Assembly (NCBI RefSeq): GCF_017352135.1 | Contig: NZ_CP071454.1 | Span: 1,885,001 to 1,949,000, forward strand | Direction of reading: 5' to 3' | Source: Rhizobium lentis | Lineage (GTDB): Bacteria > Pseudomonadota > Alphaproteobacteria > Rhizobiales > Rhizobiaceae | Length of the DNA: 64,000 nt | In this document: piece after piece, positions 45,592 through 54,515 of the stretch | Position numbering within the stretch: the stretch's first letter is position 1 | How the letters are laid out: every line of letters begins with the position of its first letter | Position numbers and translations under genes: made by a program | The notes under the pieces: model-generated | Told to the model about the DNA's origin: nothing | Database searches by the model: none | The model's input: the letters and a program-made list of their open reading frames with translations, nothing else

Positions 45592-45975
45592 GTGGCGAAA
45601 GCGGAACTTGGAACCAAGCGCACCGATCCGGAAACCGGCAAGAAGTTTTATGATCTGAACCGGGATCCAATCGTTTCTCCTTATACCGGTAAATCCTACC
45701 CCCTGTCCTTCTTCGAGGAAACCTCGGCGATATCAGATGTTGCCGAAGAAGACGAGGTTGCCGAAGTCGATACCGAAAACACCGAAGTCGAGCTCGTCTC
45801 GCTTGAGGATGCCGATGACGCCGCCTCCGGCGACGACATTCCCGATATGGGCGACGACGATGTCGAAATCGAAGGCGATGACGACGACGATACCTTCCTC
45901 ACGCCCGACGAAGATGATGACGATGACGACATGAGCGACATCATCGGCGTCACCGGCGACGAAGACGAAGTCTGA
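45592..45975 (+). CDS. TIGR02300-family protein
   Basis: A 127-aa acidic cytoplasmic protein of unknown function found in alphaproteobacteria. The conserved N terminus LGTKRTDPETGKKFYDLNRD PIVSPYTG is followed by a tail made almost only of Asp/Glu (about residues 45-127). The start is GTG with GAGG 6 bases upstream. It stands divergently from cmk-rpsA and is followed by a terminator and tRNA-Ala, an arrangement I recall from related genomes. Confidence 0.87.
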   Translation: MAKAELGTKRTDPETGKKFYDLNRDPIVSPYTGKSYPLSFFEETSAISDVAEEDEVAEVDTENTEVELVSLEDADDAASGDDIPDMGDDDVEIEGDDDDDTFLTPDEDDDDDDMSDIIGVTGDEDEV

Positions 45976-45988
45976 TCGGACTAATGCC

Positions 45989-46025
45989 GGCCCGGATGAC
46001 AAAAAAAATCCGGGTCGGATTTTTT
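45989..46025 (+). terminator. terminator of the TIGR02300 gene
   Basis: GGCCCGGAT (45989-45997) pairs with ATCCGGGTC (46008-46016), including one G-U pair, followed closely by TTTTTT. Confidence 0.75.
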
Positions 46026-46123
46026 AGGCTTGCTATCTGCGAAAACCGCAAGTAAGAAGCCGCCACTCCAGAGGAAACGCCCTCCGGAGCATCCCAGGAC
46101 CGGCCACGCCGGACCGCCTTGAT

Positions 46124-46199
<76 letters not shown>

Positions 46200-46302
46200 G
46201 CCTACGCTCTTCGAGCTTCGGCTCGGCAAGCCGAAAGGCTTGGCGGACGAAGACGAGAAGAAAGCGGAGGCTGCCGCGACGAAGTTGCGAAGCAACGTAG
46301 GC
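46200..46302 (+). ncRNA. structured RNA-like segment linking tRNA-Ala to a GIY-YIG gene
   Basis: A closing stem GCCTACG (46200-46206) / CGTAGGC (46296-46302) encloses four hairpins. They are GAGC-TTCG-GCTC (46213-46224, a UUCG tetraloop), AAGCC-GAAA-GGCTT (46228-46241, a GNRA tetraloop), GCGG/CCGC around AGGCTG (46264-46277) and GTTGC-GAA-GCAAC (46284-46296; its last base would compete with the closing stem). This concentration of stable tetraloops strongly suggests a folded RNA. It begins directly after the tRNA CCA and ends 16 bases before the GIY-YIG start. No named RNA family is assigned. Confidence 0.6.
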
Positions 46303-46318
46303 GGGCTGTGATCCCTTC

Positions 46319-46558
46319 ATGAAATACGTCTACATTTTCCAGAGCATCGAATTTCCAGATCGCTATTATGTCGGTGTAACAGGCGACCTGAGGTCGCGTC
46401 TTGCAAAACACAACGCCGGAGAGGTCTCGCACACTTCAAAATACGTCCCTTGGTCGCTGAAGACGTATCTGGCTTTCTCCGATGAAGCGCAGGCCTTTGC
46501 TTTCGAGAAATATCTGAAGTCGGCCTCGGGCAGAGCATTCGCAAAGAAAAGACTCTAG
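46319..46558 (+). CDS. small GIY-YIG nuclease-domain protein
   Basis: A 79-aa single-domain protein. YVYIF (residues 3-7) and YYVGV (16-20) are the GIY and YIG strands. Arg25 in [11 protein letters not shown] and Glu63 in AFEKYLKS match the catalytic Arg and metal-binding Glu. The C terminus SGRAFAKKRL is strongly conserved in the free-standing members I recall, often beside tRNA or rRNA genes. No clear ribosome site precedes the ATG; the sequence there is the structured segment. It may be a homing-type or RNA-associated nuclease; function unknown. Confidence 0.85.
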   Translation: MKYVYIFQSIEFPDRYYVGVTGDLRSRLAKHNAGEVSHTSKYVPWSLKTYLAFSDEAQAFAFEKYLKSASGRAFAKKRL

Positions 46559-46613
46559 CCGCCCATAAGCCAACTCCAGCAGGCCGCGCCACGGCCCGCC
46601 GGCGCCTTCCGCC

Positions 46614-46850
46614 TCACATCTCCACAATCGCTGCCGTCACCCGCTTCACCACCGGCAGCACCAATAACAGGACGGGGAAAGCGATGACCCAGGAGAGCGC
46701 CCAGGCGGATGGCCACATGGCAAGCGCAGCCGTGGTCAGGCCTTGCGCTCGGACGATGCTGATCGCCGAGACGACCGATGTCATCAGCAGCGAGAGGATC
46801 AGCGGCATGACGATCGTGTGGTAACGTTTGGGAAGTTTGGCTTTGGGCAT
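46614..46850 (-). CDS. DUF2798 small membrane protein
   Basis: A 78-aa protein with two hydrophobic helices (YHTIVMPLILSLLMTSVVSA and LSWVIAFPVLLLVLPVVKRV) joined by a short loop, the DUF2798 pattern. Location is the inner membrane; function unknown. It lies between the GIY-YIG gene and a divergent YoaK-like gene. No operon partner is evident. Confidence 0.75.
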   Translation of the reverse strand: MPKAKLPKRYHTIVMPLILSLLMTSVVSAISIVRAQGLTTAALAMWPSAWALSWVIAFPVLLLVLPVVKRVTAAIVEM

Positions 46851-47083
46851 ATTTGGCTCCGTAAGATGCCGATCGAATAATCGCGCAGCGCCCGACCGGC
46901 GGGTTGCGCGTTGATTGACGTAAACGCTTACGGAGCTTCAGTCTGAAGCGACGCTGGTTTATGATTGAAAACAGCCTGCCAATCAAGTCCCGCCCCACCA
47001 ATCCTCTTTGCCAATTCCTCAAGGAAGAGGATTTATCCTTCCTGCAGGTAAACTCAGCGATTCGGTTTCAGGACCCGCCGCCC

Positions 47084-47806
47084 ATGACCAGAGCAAGACG
47101 CCGCCGTATCATCCGCACACGACGAACCCTGACCGGGCTTGCCCTCGTCGGCTCGATTTCGTTTCTTGCCGGCATGACCGATGCGACCGGCCTGCTGCTG
47201 ACCGGCGATTTCGTCTCGTTCATGACCGGCAATACGACGCGGGCGGCACTCTCCCTGAGTGAGGGCAATCTCAATCACGCGGCGGTGCTGATCTCCGCCA
47301 TTCTGGTTTTCGTGCTCGGCAATGCGGCCGGCATCGTCATCGCCCATGTCTCGCAGCGCCGCATTTTCGTCGTGCTCGGCTGCGTCGGCCTCATTCTGGC
47401 GCTGGCTTCGATGACGACGGCGCAAGGCCTGATGCTGGCGCGGTTCTTCATGATCGTTTTTTCCATGGGCATGGTGAATGCTGCCGTCGAACATATCGAA
47501 GGCCTGCCGATCGGCCTGACTTATGTCACCGGTGCACTGTCGCGCTTCGGCCGCGGCATCGGCCGCTGGATCATCGGCGATCGCCATCTCGACTGGACGA
47601 TTCAGATCGTGCCCTGGGGCGGCATGATGCTCGGCGCGATCGCCGGTGCGGTCCTGACGCGGCTGAGCGGCGCCCATGCGCTGTGGCTTGTCTCCCTCTT
47701 CGCCATGGCGCTGGCGCTTGCCGCCATGTTCATTCCCCGGCCGCTGCAGCGGCGCTTCAACCAGAAGCTCGCGCCGCACCGCTCGGCGGCCCAGCGCTCG
47801 AGATAG
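47084..47806 (+). CDS. YoaK/DUF1275 family membrane protein
   Basis: A 240-aa inner-membrane protein with about six hydrophobic helices. The family signature SFLAGMTDATGLLLTGDFVS, followed by FMTGNTTRAALSLSEG, lies near the N terminus, and GLTYVTGALSRFGRGIG in the second half. Function unknown, presumed transport. I chose ATG at 47084, just before the basic MTRARRRRII stretch. A start at 46961 would add 41 unrelated residues. AGGA is 10 bases upstream, a weak fit. Confidence 0.8.
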   Translation: MTRARRRRIIRTRRTLTGLALVGSISFLAGMTDATGLLLTGDFVSFMTGNTTRAALSLSEGNLNHAAVLISAILVFVLGNAAGIVIAHVSQRRIFVVLGCVGLILALASMTTAQGLMLARFFMIVFSMGMVNAAVEHIEGLPIGLTYVTGALSRFGRGIGRWIIGDRHLDWTIQIVPWGGMMLGAIAGAVLTRLSGAHALWLVSLFAMALALAAMFIPRPLQRRFNQKLAPHRSAAQRSR

Positions 47807-47873
47807 AAGCGTCGCATTCCTGTTACCGTCGAATCGGATAGGAAGGATGCCGTCCATCCTTGAGGAATAGGTC

Positions 47874-48662
47874 TTGTTCGTCATTTCGAAGCTTGTCTGG
47901 ATTTTCGCTCAGCCGCTGTCGCTGGCATTCTTCCTCGTGTTCCTTGCCCTGCTTGCAGGCCTTCTGCGCTGGCGGGCCTTCAGTATTCTCGGCGCCGCGG
48001 GTTCGGCCCTCATCCTCTTCGTCACGCTCTACACCACGGCCGGCAACCTGCTGATGCAGGGGCTCGAGCAGCGCTTCGCAAAGCCTGCCGCCGATCCAGA
48101 GAGCCTGCAATGCATGATCGTGCTCGGCGGCGCCTTCGAAAATGAGGTGAACACGACGCGTCACGGCATAGAGTTCAACGCCGCGGCCGACCGCCTCATC
48201 GAAGCCCTGCGCCTCGGGCAGAAATTTCCGCAGTCGCGCATTCTCGTGTCGGGTGGCGACGGCTCGATCTCCGGCATATACGAAGGCGATGCGGCGGCAT
48301 CAGAGCGGTTCTTTCCGCTTTTCGGTGTCGGCAAGGATCGCCTGATCGAGGAGAGGCAATCGCGTACCACCTTCGAAAACGCCGTCAATACCAAGGAATT
48401 CCTGGCAAGCCAGGGGCTTTCCCACTGCCTGCTGATCACCTCGGGTTTCCATATGCCGCGCTCCGTCGGCATCTTCCGCAAGCTCGGCATCGATATCGTG
48501 CCCTGGCCGACCGATTATCGCACCGACGGGCAGGTGAAACCGGACCTGGATTTCACCCAGCCGAACCTCAATGCCCAGAATATGGCGACGGCGATCCGCG
48601 AATGGTACGGCCTGATCGGCTATTATCTCGCCGGCCGGACATCGGAGCTTTACCCGCAATAG
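47874..48662 (+). CDS. YdcF/ElyC-like DUF218 envelope protein
   Basis: A 262-aa protein. Two N-terminal membrane helices (LAFFLVFLALLAGLL, SALILFVTLYTTAGN) are followed by a DUF218 domain with MIVLGGAFENEV, ILVSGGDGSISG, RTTFENAVNTKEFL and CLLITSGFHMPRSVGIFRKL. In E. coli the ElyC/SanA relatives affect envelope or peptidoglycan precursor handling. The start is TTG with GAGGAATAGG upstream. It follows the YoaK-like gene by 67 bp on the same strand. Confidence 0.85.
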   Translation: MFVISKLVWIFAQPLSLAFFLVFLALLAGLLRWRAFSILGAAGSALILFVTLYTTAGNLLMQGLEQRFAKPAADPESLQCMIVLGGAFENEVNTTRHGIEFNAAADRLIEALRLGQKFPQSRILVSGGDGSISGIYEGDAAASERFFPLFGVGKDRLIEERQSRTTFENAVNTKEFLASQGLSHCLLITSGFHMPRSVGIFRKLGIDIVPWPTDYRTDGQVKPDLDFTQPNLNAQNMATAIREWYGLIGYYLAGRTSELYPQ

Positions 48663-48709
48663 AGCGCCGCGCGTCCGCCGGACGCGCAAAGGACGCACTG
48701 CTTGGAAAT

Positions 48710-49204
48710 CTATTTCTTCGAAATCGTGACGAATTTGGTGCCGCGCACGCGCGCCGTGACGATGCAGGGGTCACCTTCGGTGCGGTCGCAGAAACGCGGA
48801 TGCATCTTCATTGCCAGCACCATGTTGCCGAAGCGCTGGACGAAGTCGTAGCCATAGATCTGTGCCGTCGCGATCATGAAATAACCGCCCTCGGCGACCT
48901 GCAGATAGAAATTATAGGTGCAGCCGTCGTCATTGCATTGCGGCCCCTTCTGCCCGTCGCAGGTCAGCAGGCCCTCATTGACCACCGCGTCGATCAGCCC
49001 GTCATTATTGATGTCCTGGCGGGTGATGAAGCCGTCGGCGAATTCGGCCGTCTTGCACTGCTCCTGAAAATGCTTCTTCTCGTAGATCTCAGGGTCGGAG
49101 ATCAGCGACTGCTGCGCGAGCGCGGCAACCGGCACGGTGAGCAGCAGGACGATGTTGAGAACGGCGAGCACCAGCGTTTTCACGGGCATTCCTTTTCTGG
49201 ACAT
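48710..49204 (-). CDS. exported hypothetical protein
   Basis: About 164 aa. A clear signal peptide (KTLVLAVLNIVLLLTVPVAA, cut near LAQQ) is followed by a domain with six cysteines and an EF-hand-like loop DINNDGLID, which may bind calcium. Mature segments include LLTCDGQKGPQCNDDGCTYN and MHPRFCDRTEGDPC. I do not recognise the family. Either ATG at 49204 or ATG at 49189 could start it; neither has a well-spaced ribosome site. It is convergent with the YdcF-like gene. Confidence 0.65.
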   Translation of the reverse strand: MSRKGMPVKTLVLAVLNIVLLLTVPVAALAQQSLISDPEIYEKKHFQEQCKTAEFADGFITRQDINNDGLIDAVVNEGLLTCDGQKGPQCNDDGCTYNFYLQVAEGGYFMIATAQIYGYDFVQRFGNMVLAMKMHPRFCDRTEGDPCIVTARVRGTKFVTISKK

Positions 49205-49361
49205 AGGCTTTTTAGCGATGCATTTCGTCCCGAACCGGGCAGCGTTTTTGGGGAGAACGACATGCATGGAATAAAGACTGATGTTTTATGGCCGTGCCGC
49301 CTTGCGCCGCCCTTGCCGCCATGGTTCTTTCCAGAAACTGTTTGCCGGTTCCGGGGGCCGC

Positions 49362-49997
49362 ATGTCCTTGCTCGTCTATCTCGATTATGCCGGCATTGCG
49401 CTGTTTGCCGCGACAGGTGCGCTCGCCGCCTCACGCAAGCAGCTGGATCTGATCGGCTTTCTGTTTTTTGCCATGGTGACGGGAACCGGCGGCGGCACCG
49501 TGCGCGACATCGTGCTCGGCCGCGTGCCGGTCTTCTGGGTGCTGAACCCCGCCTATATCCTCGTCTGCTGCATCATGGGCGTCATCGTCTTCTTCACCGC
49601 CCATCTGCTGGAATCGCGCTATCGCCTGCTGATCTGGCTGGATGCGATCGGCCTTGCCGCCTATTGCGTGCTCGGCGCCGCCAAGGGCCTTGCCGCCACC
49701 GGCTCGCCGACCATCGCGATCGTCACCGGCACATTGACGGCGACCTTCGGCGGCATCCTGCGCGATCTGATGGCAAACGAGCCTTCGGTGCTGTTGCGGC
49801 CCGAAATCTATGTGACGGCGGCTCTGATCGGCGCCGGCGTGTTCACGCTCGCCAATGCGCTCGGAATGCCGCTCTATCTCGCCTCCGGCTGTGGCGTCGT
49901 GGCCGCCTTTGCCGTTCGCGGCGGAGCCCTGTGGTTCGGCTGGACCTTCCCGATTTACAAGCACAAACCGGGACGTCATCCCGACGACGTGATGTGA
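49362..49997 (+). CDS. trimeric intracellular cation (TRIC)-type / UPF0126 membrane protein
   Basis: A 211-aa inner-membrane protein with an internal repeat: two copies of a three-helix unit, each containing a G-rich kinked helix (MVTGTGGGTVRDIVLGRVPV and VTGTLTATFGGILRDLMANE). This is the bacterial UPF0126 (YadS/YicG) family, shown elsewhere to include TRIC-like channels. A potassium or other small-solute role is likely. The start at MSLLVYLDYAG was preferred over an upstream in-frame codon; GGGGG lies 4 bases upstream. Confidence 0.85.
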   Translation: MSLLVYLDYAGIALFAATGALAASRKQLDLIGFLFFAMVTGTGGGTVRDIVLGRVPVFWVLNPAYILVCCIMGVIVFFTAHLLESRYRLLIWLDAIGLAAYCVLGAAKGLAATGSPTIAIVTGTLTATFGGILRDLMANEPSVLLRPEIYVTAALIGAGVFTLANALGMPLYLASGCGVVAAFAVRGGALWFGWTFPIYKHKPGRHPDDVM

Positions 49998-50002
49998 CGC
50001 CG

Positions 50003-50422
50003 TCAGCCCTGCTTGGCCCGCAGGCGGATCACCACGTCGACATGGGCGATCTCCATGCCCTCCGGCGGCTCCGGCAGATTGCCGATCGTCAGGTTGCTGA
50101 CCGGAATGTCGACCACCTCGTTTTCGCCTTCGATGAAGAAATGGTGGTGGTCGGAAACATTGGTGTCGAAATAGGTCTTAGCGCTCTCGACGGCGAGGAC
50201 GCGAATGAGACCGGCTTCGGTGAACTGGTGCAACGTGTTGTAGACGGTCGCCAGCGAAACCGGCACACCGGCGGCAACCGCCTCTTCGTGCAGTTCCTCG
50301 ACGGTAAGATGCCGGTCGCCCTTGGCAAACAGAAGGTCGCCGAGCGCGACGCGCTGGCGGGTGGGGCGCAGGCCGGCGCCGCGCAGCCTTACCTCTATTG
50401 CGATCGGGAGTGCACCCGTCAT
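50003..50422 (-). CDS. irr: Fur-family iron-response regulator Irr
   Basis: About 139 aa. LRPTRQRVALGDLLFAKGDR and VSLATVYNTLHQFTEAGLIR form the Fur-type winged helix. The HHH cluster in VSDHHHFFIEGENEV is the Irr hallmark, where heme binds in Rhizobium Irr. The N-terminal Cys-Pro heme motif of Bradyrhizobium Irr is absent. The protein represses heme and iron-use genes in Rhizobiales. ATG at 50422 has GGAG upstream; TTG at 50431 is possible. It is divergent from fabA by 301 bp, as in other rhizobia. Confidence 0.9.
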   Translation of the reverse strand: MTGALPIAIEVRLRGAGLRPTRQRVALGDLLFAKGDRHLTVEELHEEAVAAGVPVSLATVYNTLHQFTEAGLIRVLAVESAKTYFDTNVSDHHHFFIEGENEVVDIPVSNLTIGNLPEPPEGMEIAHVDVVIRLRAKQG

Positions 50423-50723
50423 CAAAACCAACTCCGGTTATTCCTGCATAAAGCAATCATGTTTCTTCAAGCGGTATAACTTTTGCATTCGAGCCTTTCA
50501 ATAGTTCAATGGGGACAAGAGCCTGATAAACGCGGCAAAAACGGCCTTTTGACGCAAATAGGTCTGGTCGCGGCCCTGGCCTTCCTGTATGCGACCACCA
50601 AATAATGGCGCAAGCCTGGTCCGAGGCGATGGATGAAGCTGCCTTGCTTGTGCTTCATTTTCTGAAGAACTTGGACTACACGTTCACATCCATCGGCTTC
50701 ACGCGGGGGGAAAAAGAAATTTT

Positions 50724-51239
50724 ATGACAACCAGACAGTCCAGCTTCTCGTATGAAGAACTCATCGCTTGCGCCCATGGCGAGCTGTTCGGACCCGGCAA
50801 TGCGCAGCTGCCGCTTCCACCCATGCTGATGGTTCACCGCATCACGGACATATCCGAAACGGGCGGCGCCTTCGACAAGGGCTATCTCAGGGCCGAATAC
50901 GACGTCCGCCCCGACGACTGGTACTTTCCCTGCCATTTCGAAGGCAATCCGATCATGCCGGGCTGCCTCGGCCTCGACGGCATGTGGCAGTTGACCGGTT
51001 TCTTCCTGGGCTGGCTCGGCGAGGAAGGTCGCGGCATGGCGCTGTCGACAGGCGAAGTGAAGTTCAAGGGCATGGTCCGGCCACATACGAAGCTGATCGA
51101 ATACGGCATCGACTTCAAGCGCGTCATGCGCGGTCGTCTCGTGCTCGGCACGGCCGACGGCTGGCTGAAGGCGGACGGAGAGACCATATACCAGGCGGCC
51201 GACCTTCGCGTCGGTCTATCGAAAGACAAGACCGCCTGA
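50724..51239 (+). CDS. fabA: 3-hydroxydecanoyl-ACP dehydratase/isomerase
   Basis: A 171-aa hot-dog enzyme that introduces the cis double bond in unsaturated fatty-acid synthesis. Active-site His71 is in [13 protein letters not shown] and Asp85 in LGLDGMWQ. It starts the fabA-fabB-fabI cluster, 45 bp before fabB. GGGGGG AAAAAG lies upstream of the ATG, spaced a little widely. Confidence 0.97.
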   Translation: MTTRQSSFSYEELIACAHGELFGPGNAQLPLPPMLMVHRITDISETGGAFDKGYLRAEYDVRPDDWYFPCHFEGNPIMPGCLGLDGMWQLTGFFLGWLGEEGRGMALSTGEVKFKGMVRPHTKLIEYGIDFKRVMRGRLVLGTADGWLKADGETIYQAADLRVGLSKDKTA

Positions 51240-51284
51240 AACCGCATTTCGAGCGGCTGACGAAAACAACAAAGGTTTGATCAG

Positions 51285-52517
51285 ATGAGACGGGTAGTTG
51301 TCACGGGTCTGGGTATCGTTTCCTCGATCGGGAGCGACGCGGCCGAGGTCACCGAATCCTTGCGCCAGGCAAAGTCGGGTATTTCCTTTTCCAACGATTT
51401 CGCCGAACACGGCTTCAAGTGCCAGGTCTGGGGCAGTCCGAAGCTCGGCCCGGCGGAACTTGCCGATCTGGTCGATCGCCGTGCCATGCGCTTCCTGTCG
51501 CAGGGCGGTGCCTGGAACCATGTCGCCATGAAGCAGGCGATCGCCGATTCCGGTCTGGAAGAGAAGGACTACGCTCAGAACGAACGCGCCGGCATCATCA
51601 TGGGATCCGGCGGCCCGTCCACCCGCACCCTCATCGAGGCGGCAGAAATCACCATCAAGAACAACAGCCCGAAGCGCATCGGTCCCTTCGCCGTGCCAAA
51701 GGCGATGTCTTCGACCGCCTCGGCGACGCTTGCCACCTGGTTCAAGATCCACGGCGTCAATTATTCGATCTCGTCGGCCTGCTCGACCTCTGCTCATTGC
51801 ATCGGCAACGCCGCCGAAATGATCCAGTGGGGCAAGCAGGACGTGATGTTTGCCGGCGGCCATGAAGATCTCGACTGGACGATGTCCAATCTCTTCGATG
51901 CCATGGGTGCCATGTCCTCCAAGTACAACGACACGCCCGATACCGCCTCGCGCGCCTATGACGTCAACCGCGACGGTTTCGTCATCGCCGGCGGTGCCGG
52001 CGTGCTGGTGCTGGAAGAGCTGGAGCGCGCCAAGGCGCGCGGCGCCAAGATCTACGCCGAAATCGTCGGCTACGGCGCGACCTCGGACGGCTACGACATG
52101 GTTGCTCCGTCGGGCGAGGGCGCTATCCGCTGCATGCGCCAGGCGCTCGCAACGGTGAAGGGCGAGGTCGACTATATCAACACCCACGGCACATCGACGC
52201 CGGTCGGCGACAGCAAGGAAATCGGCGCCATCCGCGAAGTGTTCGGCGCCAAGATCCCGCATATCCAGTCGACCAAATCGCTGACGGGCCATTCGCTTGG
52301 TGCGGCCGGCGTGCAGGAATCGATCTATTCCCTGCTGATGATGCAGCAAGGCTTTATCGGCGAAAGCGCCCATATCACCGAGCTCGATCCCGAATTCGAC
52401 GGTGTGCCGATCGTGCGCAAGCGCATCGATAATGCGAAGATCGACACCGCCCTCTCCAACTCCTTCGGCTTCGGCGGCACGAACGCCACGCTGGTCTTCC
52501 AGCGCTACAACGGATAA
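51285..52517 (+). CDS. fabB: beta-ketoacyl-ACP synthase I
   Basis: A 410-aa condensing enzyme elongating the cis-3-decenoyl chain made by FabA. Catalytic Cys166 in [14 protein letters not shown], His in [13 protein letters not shown] and His in [14 protein letters not shown] form the usual Cys-His-His set. It lies between fabA and fabI in one operon; fabI starts 4 bp after its stop. Confidence 0.97.
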   Translation: MRRVVVTGLGIVSSIGSDAAEVTESLRQAKSGISFSNDFAEHGFKCQVWGSPKLGPAELADLVDRRAMRFLSQGGAWNHVAMKQAIADSGLEEKDYAQNERAGIIMGSGGPSTRTLIEAAEITIKNNSPKRIGPFAVPKAMSSTASATLATWFKIHGVNYSISSACSTSAHCIGNAAEMIQWGKQDVMFAGGHEDLDWTMSNLFDAMGAMSSKYNDTPDTASRAYDVNRDGFVIAGGAGVLVLEELERAKARGAKIYAEIVGYGATSDGYDMVAPSGEGAIRCMRQALATVKGEVDYINTHGTSTPVGDSKEIGAIREVFGAKIPHIQSTKSLTGHSLGAAGVQESIYSLLMMQQGFIGESAHITELDPEFDGVPIVRKRIDNAKIDTALSNSFGFGGTNATLVFQRYNG

Positions 52518-52521
52518 CGAC

Positions 52522-53328
52522 ATGACGGGAATCATGCAGGGTAAGCGCGGGCTCGTCATGGGCGTCGCCAATAACCACTCGATCGCCTGGGGGATTTCAA
52601 AGGCTCTCGCCGCACAGGGTGCGGAGCTCGCCTTCACCTATCAGGGCGATGCGCTGGGCAAGCGCGTCAAGCCGCTGGCTGCCGAGCTCGGCTCGGATTT
52701 CGTACTGCCCTGCGACGTCGAGGACATCGCTTCGGTCGATGCCGTCGTCGACGCGCTTGGCGACCGCTGGGGCAAGCTCGATTTCATCGTCCACGCCATC
52801 GGTTTTTCCGACAAGAACGAGCTGAAGGGACTCTACGCCGATACGACGCGGGAGAATTTCAGCCGCACCATGGTCATCTCCTGTTTCTCCTTCACCGAGA
52901 TCGCCAGGCGCTGCGCTCCGCTGATGGAAGGCAGTGGCGCGATGCTGACTTTGACCTATAACGGCTCGACGCGCGTCATTCCGAACTACAATGTCATGGG
53001 CGTCGCCAAGGCGGCGCTCGAGGCTTCGGTGCGTTATCTCGCCGCCGACTACGGCCCGCGCGGCATTCGCGTCAACGCCATTTCCGCCGGCCCGATCCGT
53101 ACGCTCGCCGGCGCCGGCATCTCGGATGCGCGCGCGATTCTCTCCTGGAATCAGCGCAATGCGCCGCTGCGCAAGACCGTGACCATCGACCAGGTCGGCA
53201 ATTCGGCGCTCTATCTGCTCTCCGACCTCTCCGCCGGCGTCACCGGCGAGATCCACTTCGTCGATGCCGGCTTCAACATCACCTCCATGCCGACGCTGGA
53301 TACTCTGCGCAAGGCAGACGTCGAATAG
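52522..53328 (+). CDS. fabI: enoyl-ACP reductase (NADH)
   Basis: A 268-aa short-chain reductase completing each elongation cycle. The cofactor segment is GLVMGVANNHSIAWGI and the catalytic pair Tyr156/Lys163 in YNVMGVAKAALEASV (Y-x6-K), the FabI-type spacing. The start at MTGIMQGKRG is 4 bp after fabB. Rhizobia often carry a second fabI elsewhere; this is the copy tied to unsaturated synthesis. Confidence 0.95.
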   Translation: MTGIMQGKRGLVMGVANNHSIAWGISKALAAQGAELAFTYQGDALGKRVKPLAAELGSDFVLPCDVEDIASVDAVVDALGDRWGKLDFIVHAIGFSDKNELKGLYADTTRENFSRTMVISCFSFTEIARRCAPLMEGSGAMLTLTYNGSTRVIPNYNVMGVAKAALEASVRYLAADYGPRGIRVNAISAGPIRTLAGAGISDARAILSWNQRNAPLRKTVTIDQVGNSALYLLSDLSAGVTGEIHFVDAGFNITSMPTLDTLRKADVE

Positions 53329-53347
53329 ACGCGACTGATTGAAAATT

Positions 53348-53383
53348 CAAAGGCCGTGCGCATCCTCTGCGCACGGCCTTTTG
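53348..53383 (+). terminator. terminator of the fabA-fabB-fabI operon
   Basis: A 12-bp perfect stem AAGGCCGTGCGC (53350-53361) / GCGCACGGCCTT (53369-53380), flanked by A before and TT after. Confidence 0.85.
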
Positions 53384-53423
53384 TTTGACGGGTAAAACGA
53401 TCTGTGTCGAAGCGGCCTGAGCC

Positions 53424-54440
53424 TTATTTCTTCGCCCACAGCACCTTGAAGCGCGCATTGCGGCAGGTTTCGCCGCTTTCCCTGAAATTGGCCGCCAGGA
53501 CCGGCTCATAAGGCAGGCCGCGGTTGGCGACGAGCATCAGCCGGCCGCCGCCGCGAAGGGCGGATGCGGCGGCCTTGATCATTGCCTGGCCGAGCGAGGG
53601 CTCGGCGGCGTGTCCCTCATGGAAGGGCGGGTTCATGATGACTAGATCGTATTTGTCCTTGACCGGCTCGCCCGCCAGATCGTGCCAGAAGAAGCGCGCA
53701 GGCGCGTTCGGGCAGTTCTCCGCAAGATTATCCCTCGCAGCCTCCAGGGAGGCGTGGTTGGCCTCGTAGAGGTCAAGGCGCGCCAGTCCGCGCGATCTCT
53801 GCGCCATCTCGACCGAGAGGTAGCCCCACCCCGCGCCGAAATCCGCCACGTCTCCGGTAAAATCCTGCGGCAGGCGCGAGGCGAGCAGTTCTGATCCGGC
53901 GTCGATCCGGTCGTGGGAGAACATGCCGGCGGCCGCATGGAAGCGATCGTCGACGCGCACCGGCGCCTTTGCCAGTTTGGAGACAATGTCGCTGGCATCG
54001 GCCGGCCGGCCGAACCAGAAGGCGACGCCGTGATATTTCGGCATATGGTCGATGGCGAGGCCGAAACCTTCCAAGCGCTTGCGCAGCGGCTGGATGCCGT
54101 CCTCCTTGGCGCCGGCAACGACGATCAGCCCGCCGGCCCGCGTGCGGGTGATCGCGGCAGCGAGATTGGCCTCGTTCTCACCCTTGTGCTTGGTGCAGAG
54201 CACGAGCGCTGCGTCATAGTCCTCGCCGTCAATCTCAGGTGTCGCTTCCACCCGCTGCGCGAGCAGCTGGCGGTAGAGCGGCCGGAAACCCTGCACGGCG
54301 CTGAGCGAGGCGGCAAAACCGTCCGGTAGCGCAAAGCCTGCCTCGGCCCCGAGGAAGAGCACACGCTCGCCTTCGCCGGGCGGCTGTATTGTGCCGCTGG
54401 CAAAGGGATGGAACAGGGTCTTCAGCGTTTCGCGGCTCAT
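53424..54440 (-). CDS. rsmC: rRNA (guanine-N2) methyltransferase, RsmC/RlmG type
   Basis: 338 aa with two tandem methyltransferase-like domains, only the second retaining the catalytic motif. The SAM site is DVADFGAGWGYLSVEMAQRS and the catalytic motif DLVIMNPPFHEGHAAEPS. Length and layout match RsmC/RlmG, which methylate guanine in 16S or 23S rRNA; which one cannot be decided by eye. It lies convergent to fabI and about 75 bp downstream of pnp on the same strand. Confidence 0.85.
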   Translation of the reverse strand: MSRETLKTLFHPFASGTIQPPGEGERVLFLGAEAGFALPDGFAASLSAVQGFRPLYRQLLAQRVEATPEIDGEDYDAALVLCTKHKGENEANLAAAITRTRAGGLIVVAGAKEDGIQPLRKRLEGFGLAIDHMPKYHGVAFWFGRPADASDIVSKLAKAPVRVDDRFHAAAGMFSHDRIDAGSELLASRLPQDFTGDVADFGAGWGYLSVEMAQRSRGLARLDLYEANHASLEAARDNLAENCPNAPARFFWHDLAGEPVKDKYDLVIMNPPFHEGHAAEPSLGQAMIKAAASALRGGGRLMLVANRGLPYEPVLAANFRESGETCRNARFKVLWAKK

Positions 54441-54462
54441 GGATTTTATCTCATTTAGAATA

Positions 54463-54492
54463 GAAAAAGGGCGCGGAAGATTCCCGCGCCCG
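54463..54492 (-). terminator. terminator of pnp
   Basis: Read on the minus strand: GGGCGCGG / CCGCGCCC stem, a short loop, then TTTTTCT. It lies directly after the pnp stop codon and before the rsmC-like gene. Confidence 0.85.
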
Positions 54493-54515
54493 GAATTGGA
54501 GCTGGCAGACGCGGC

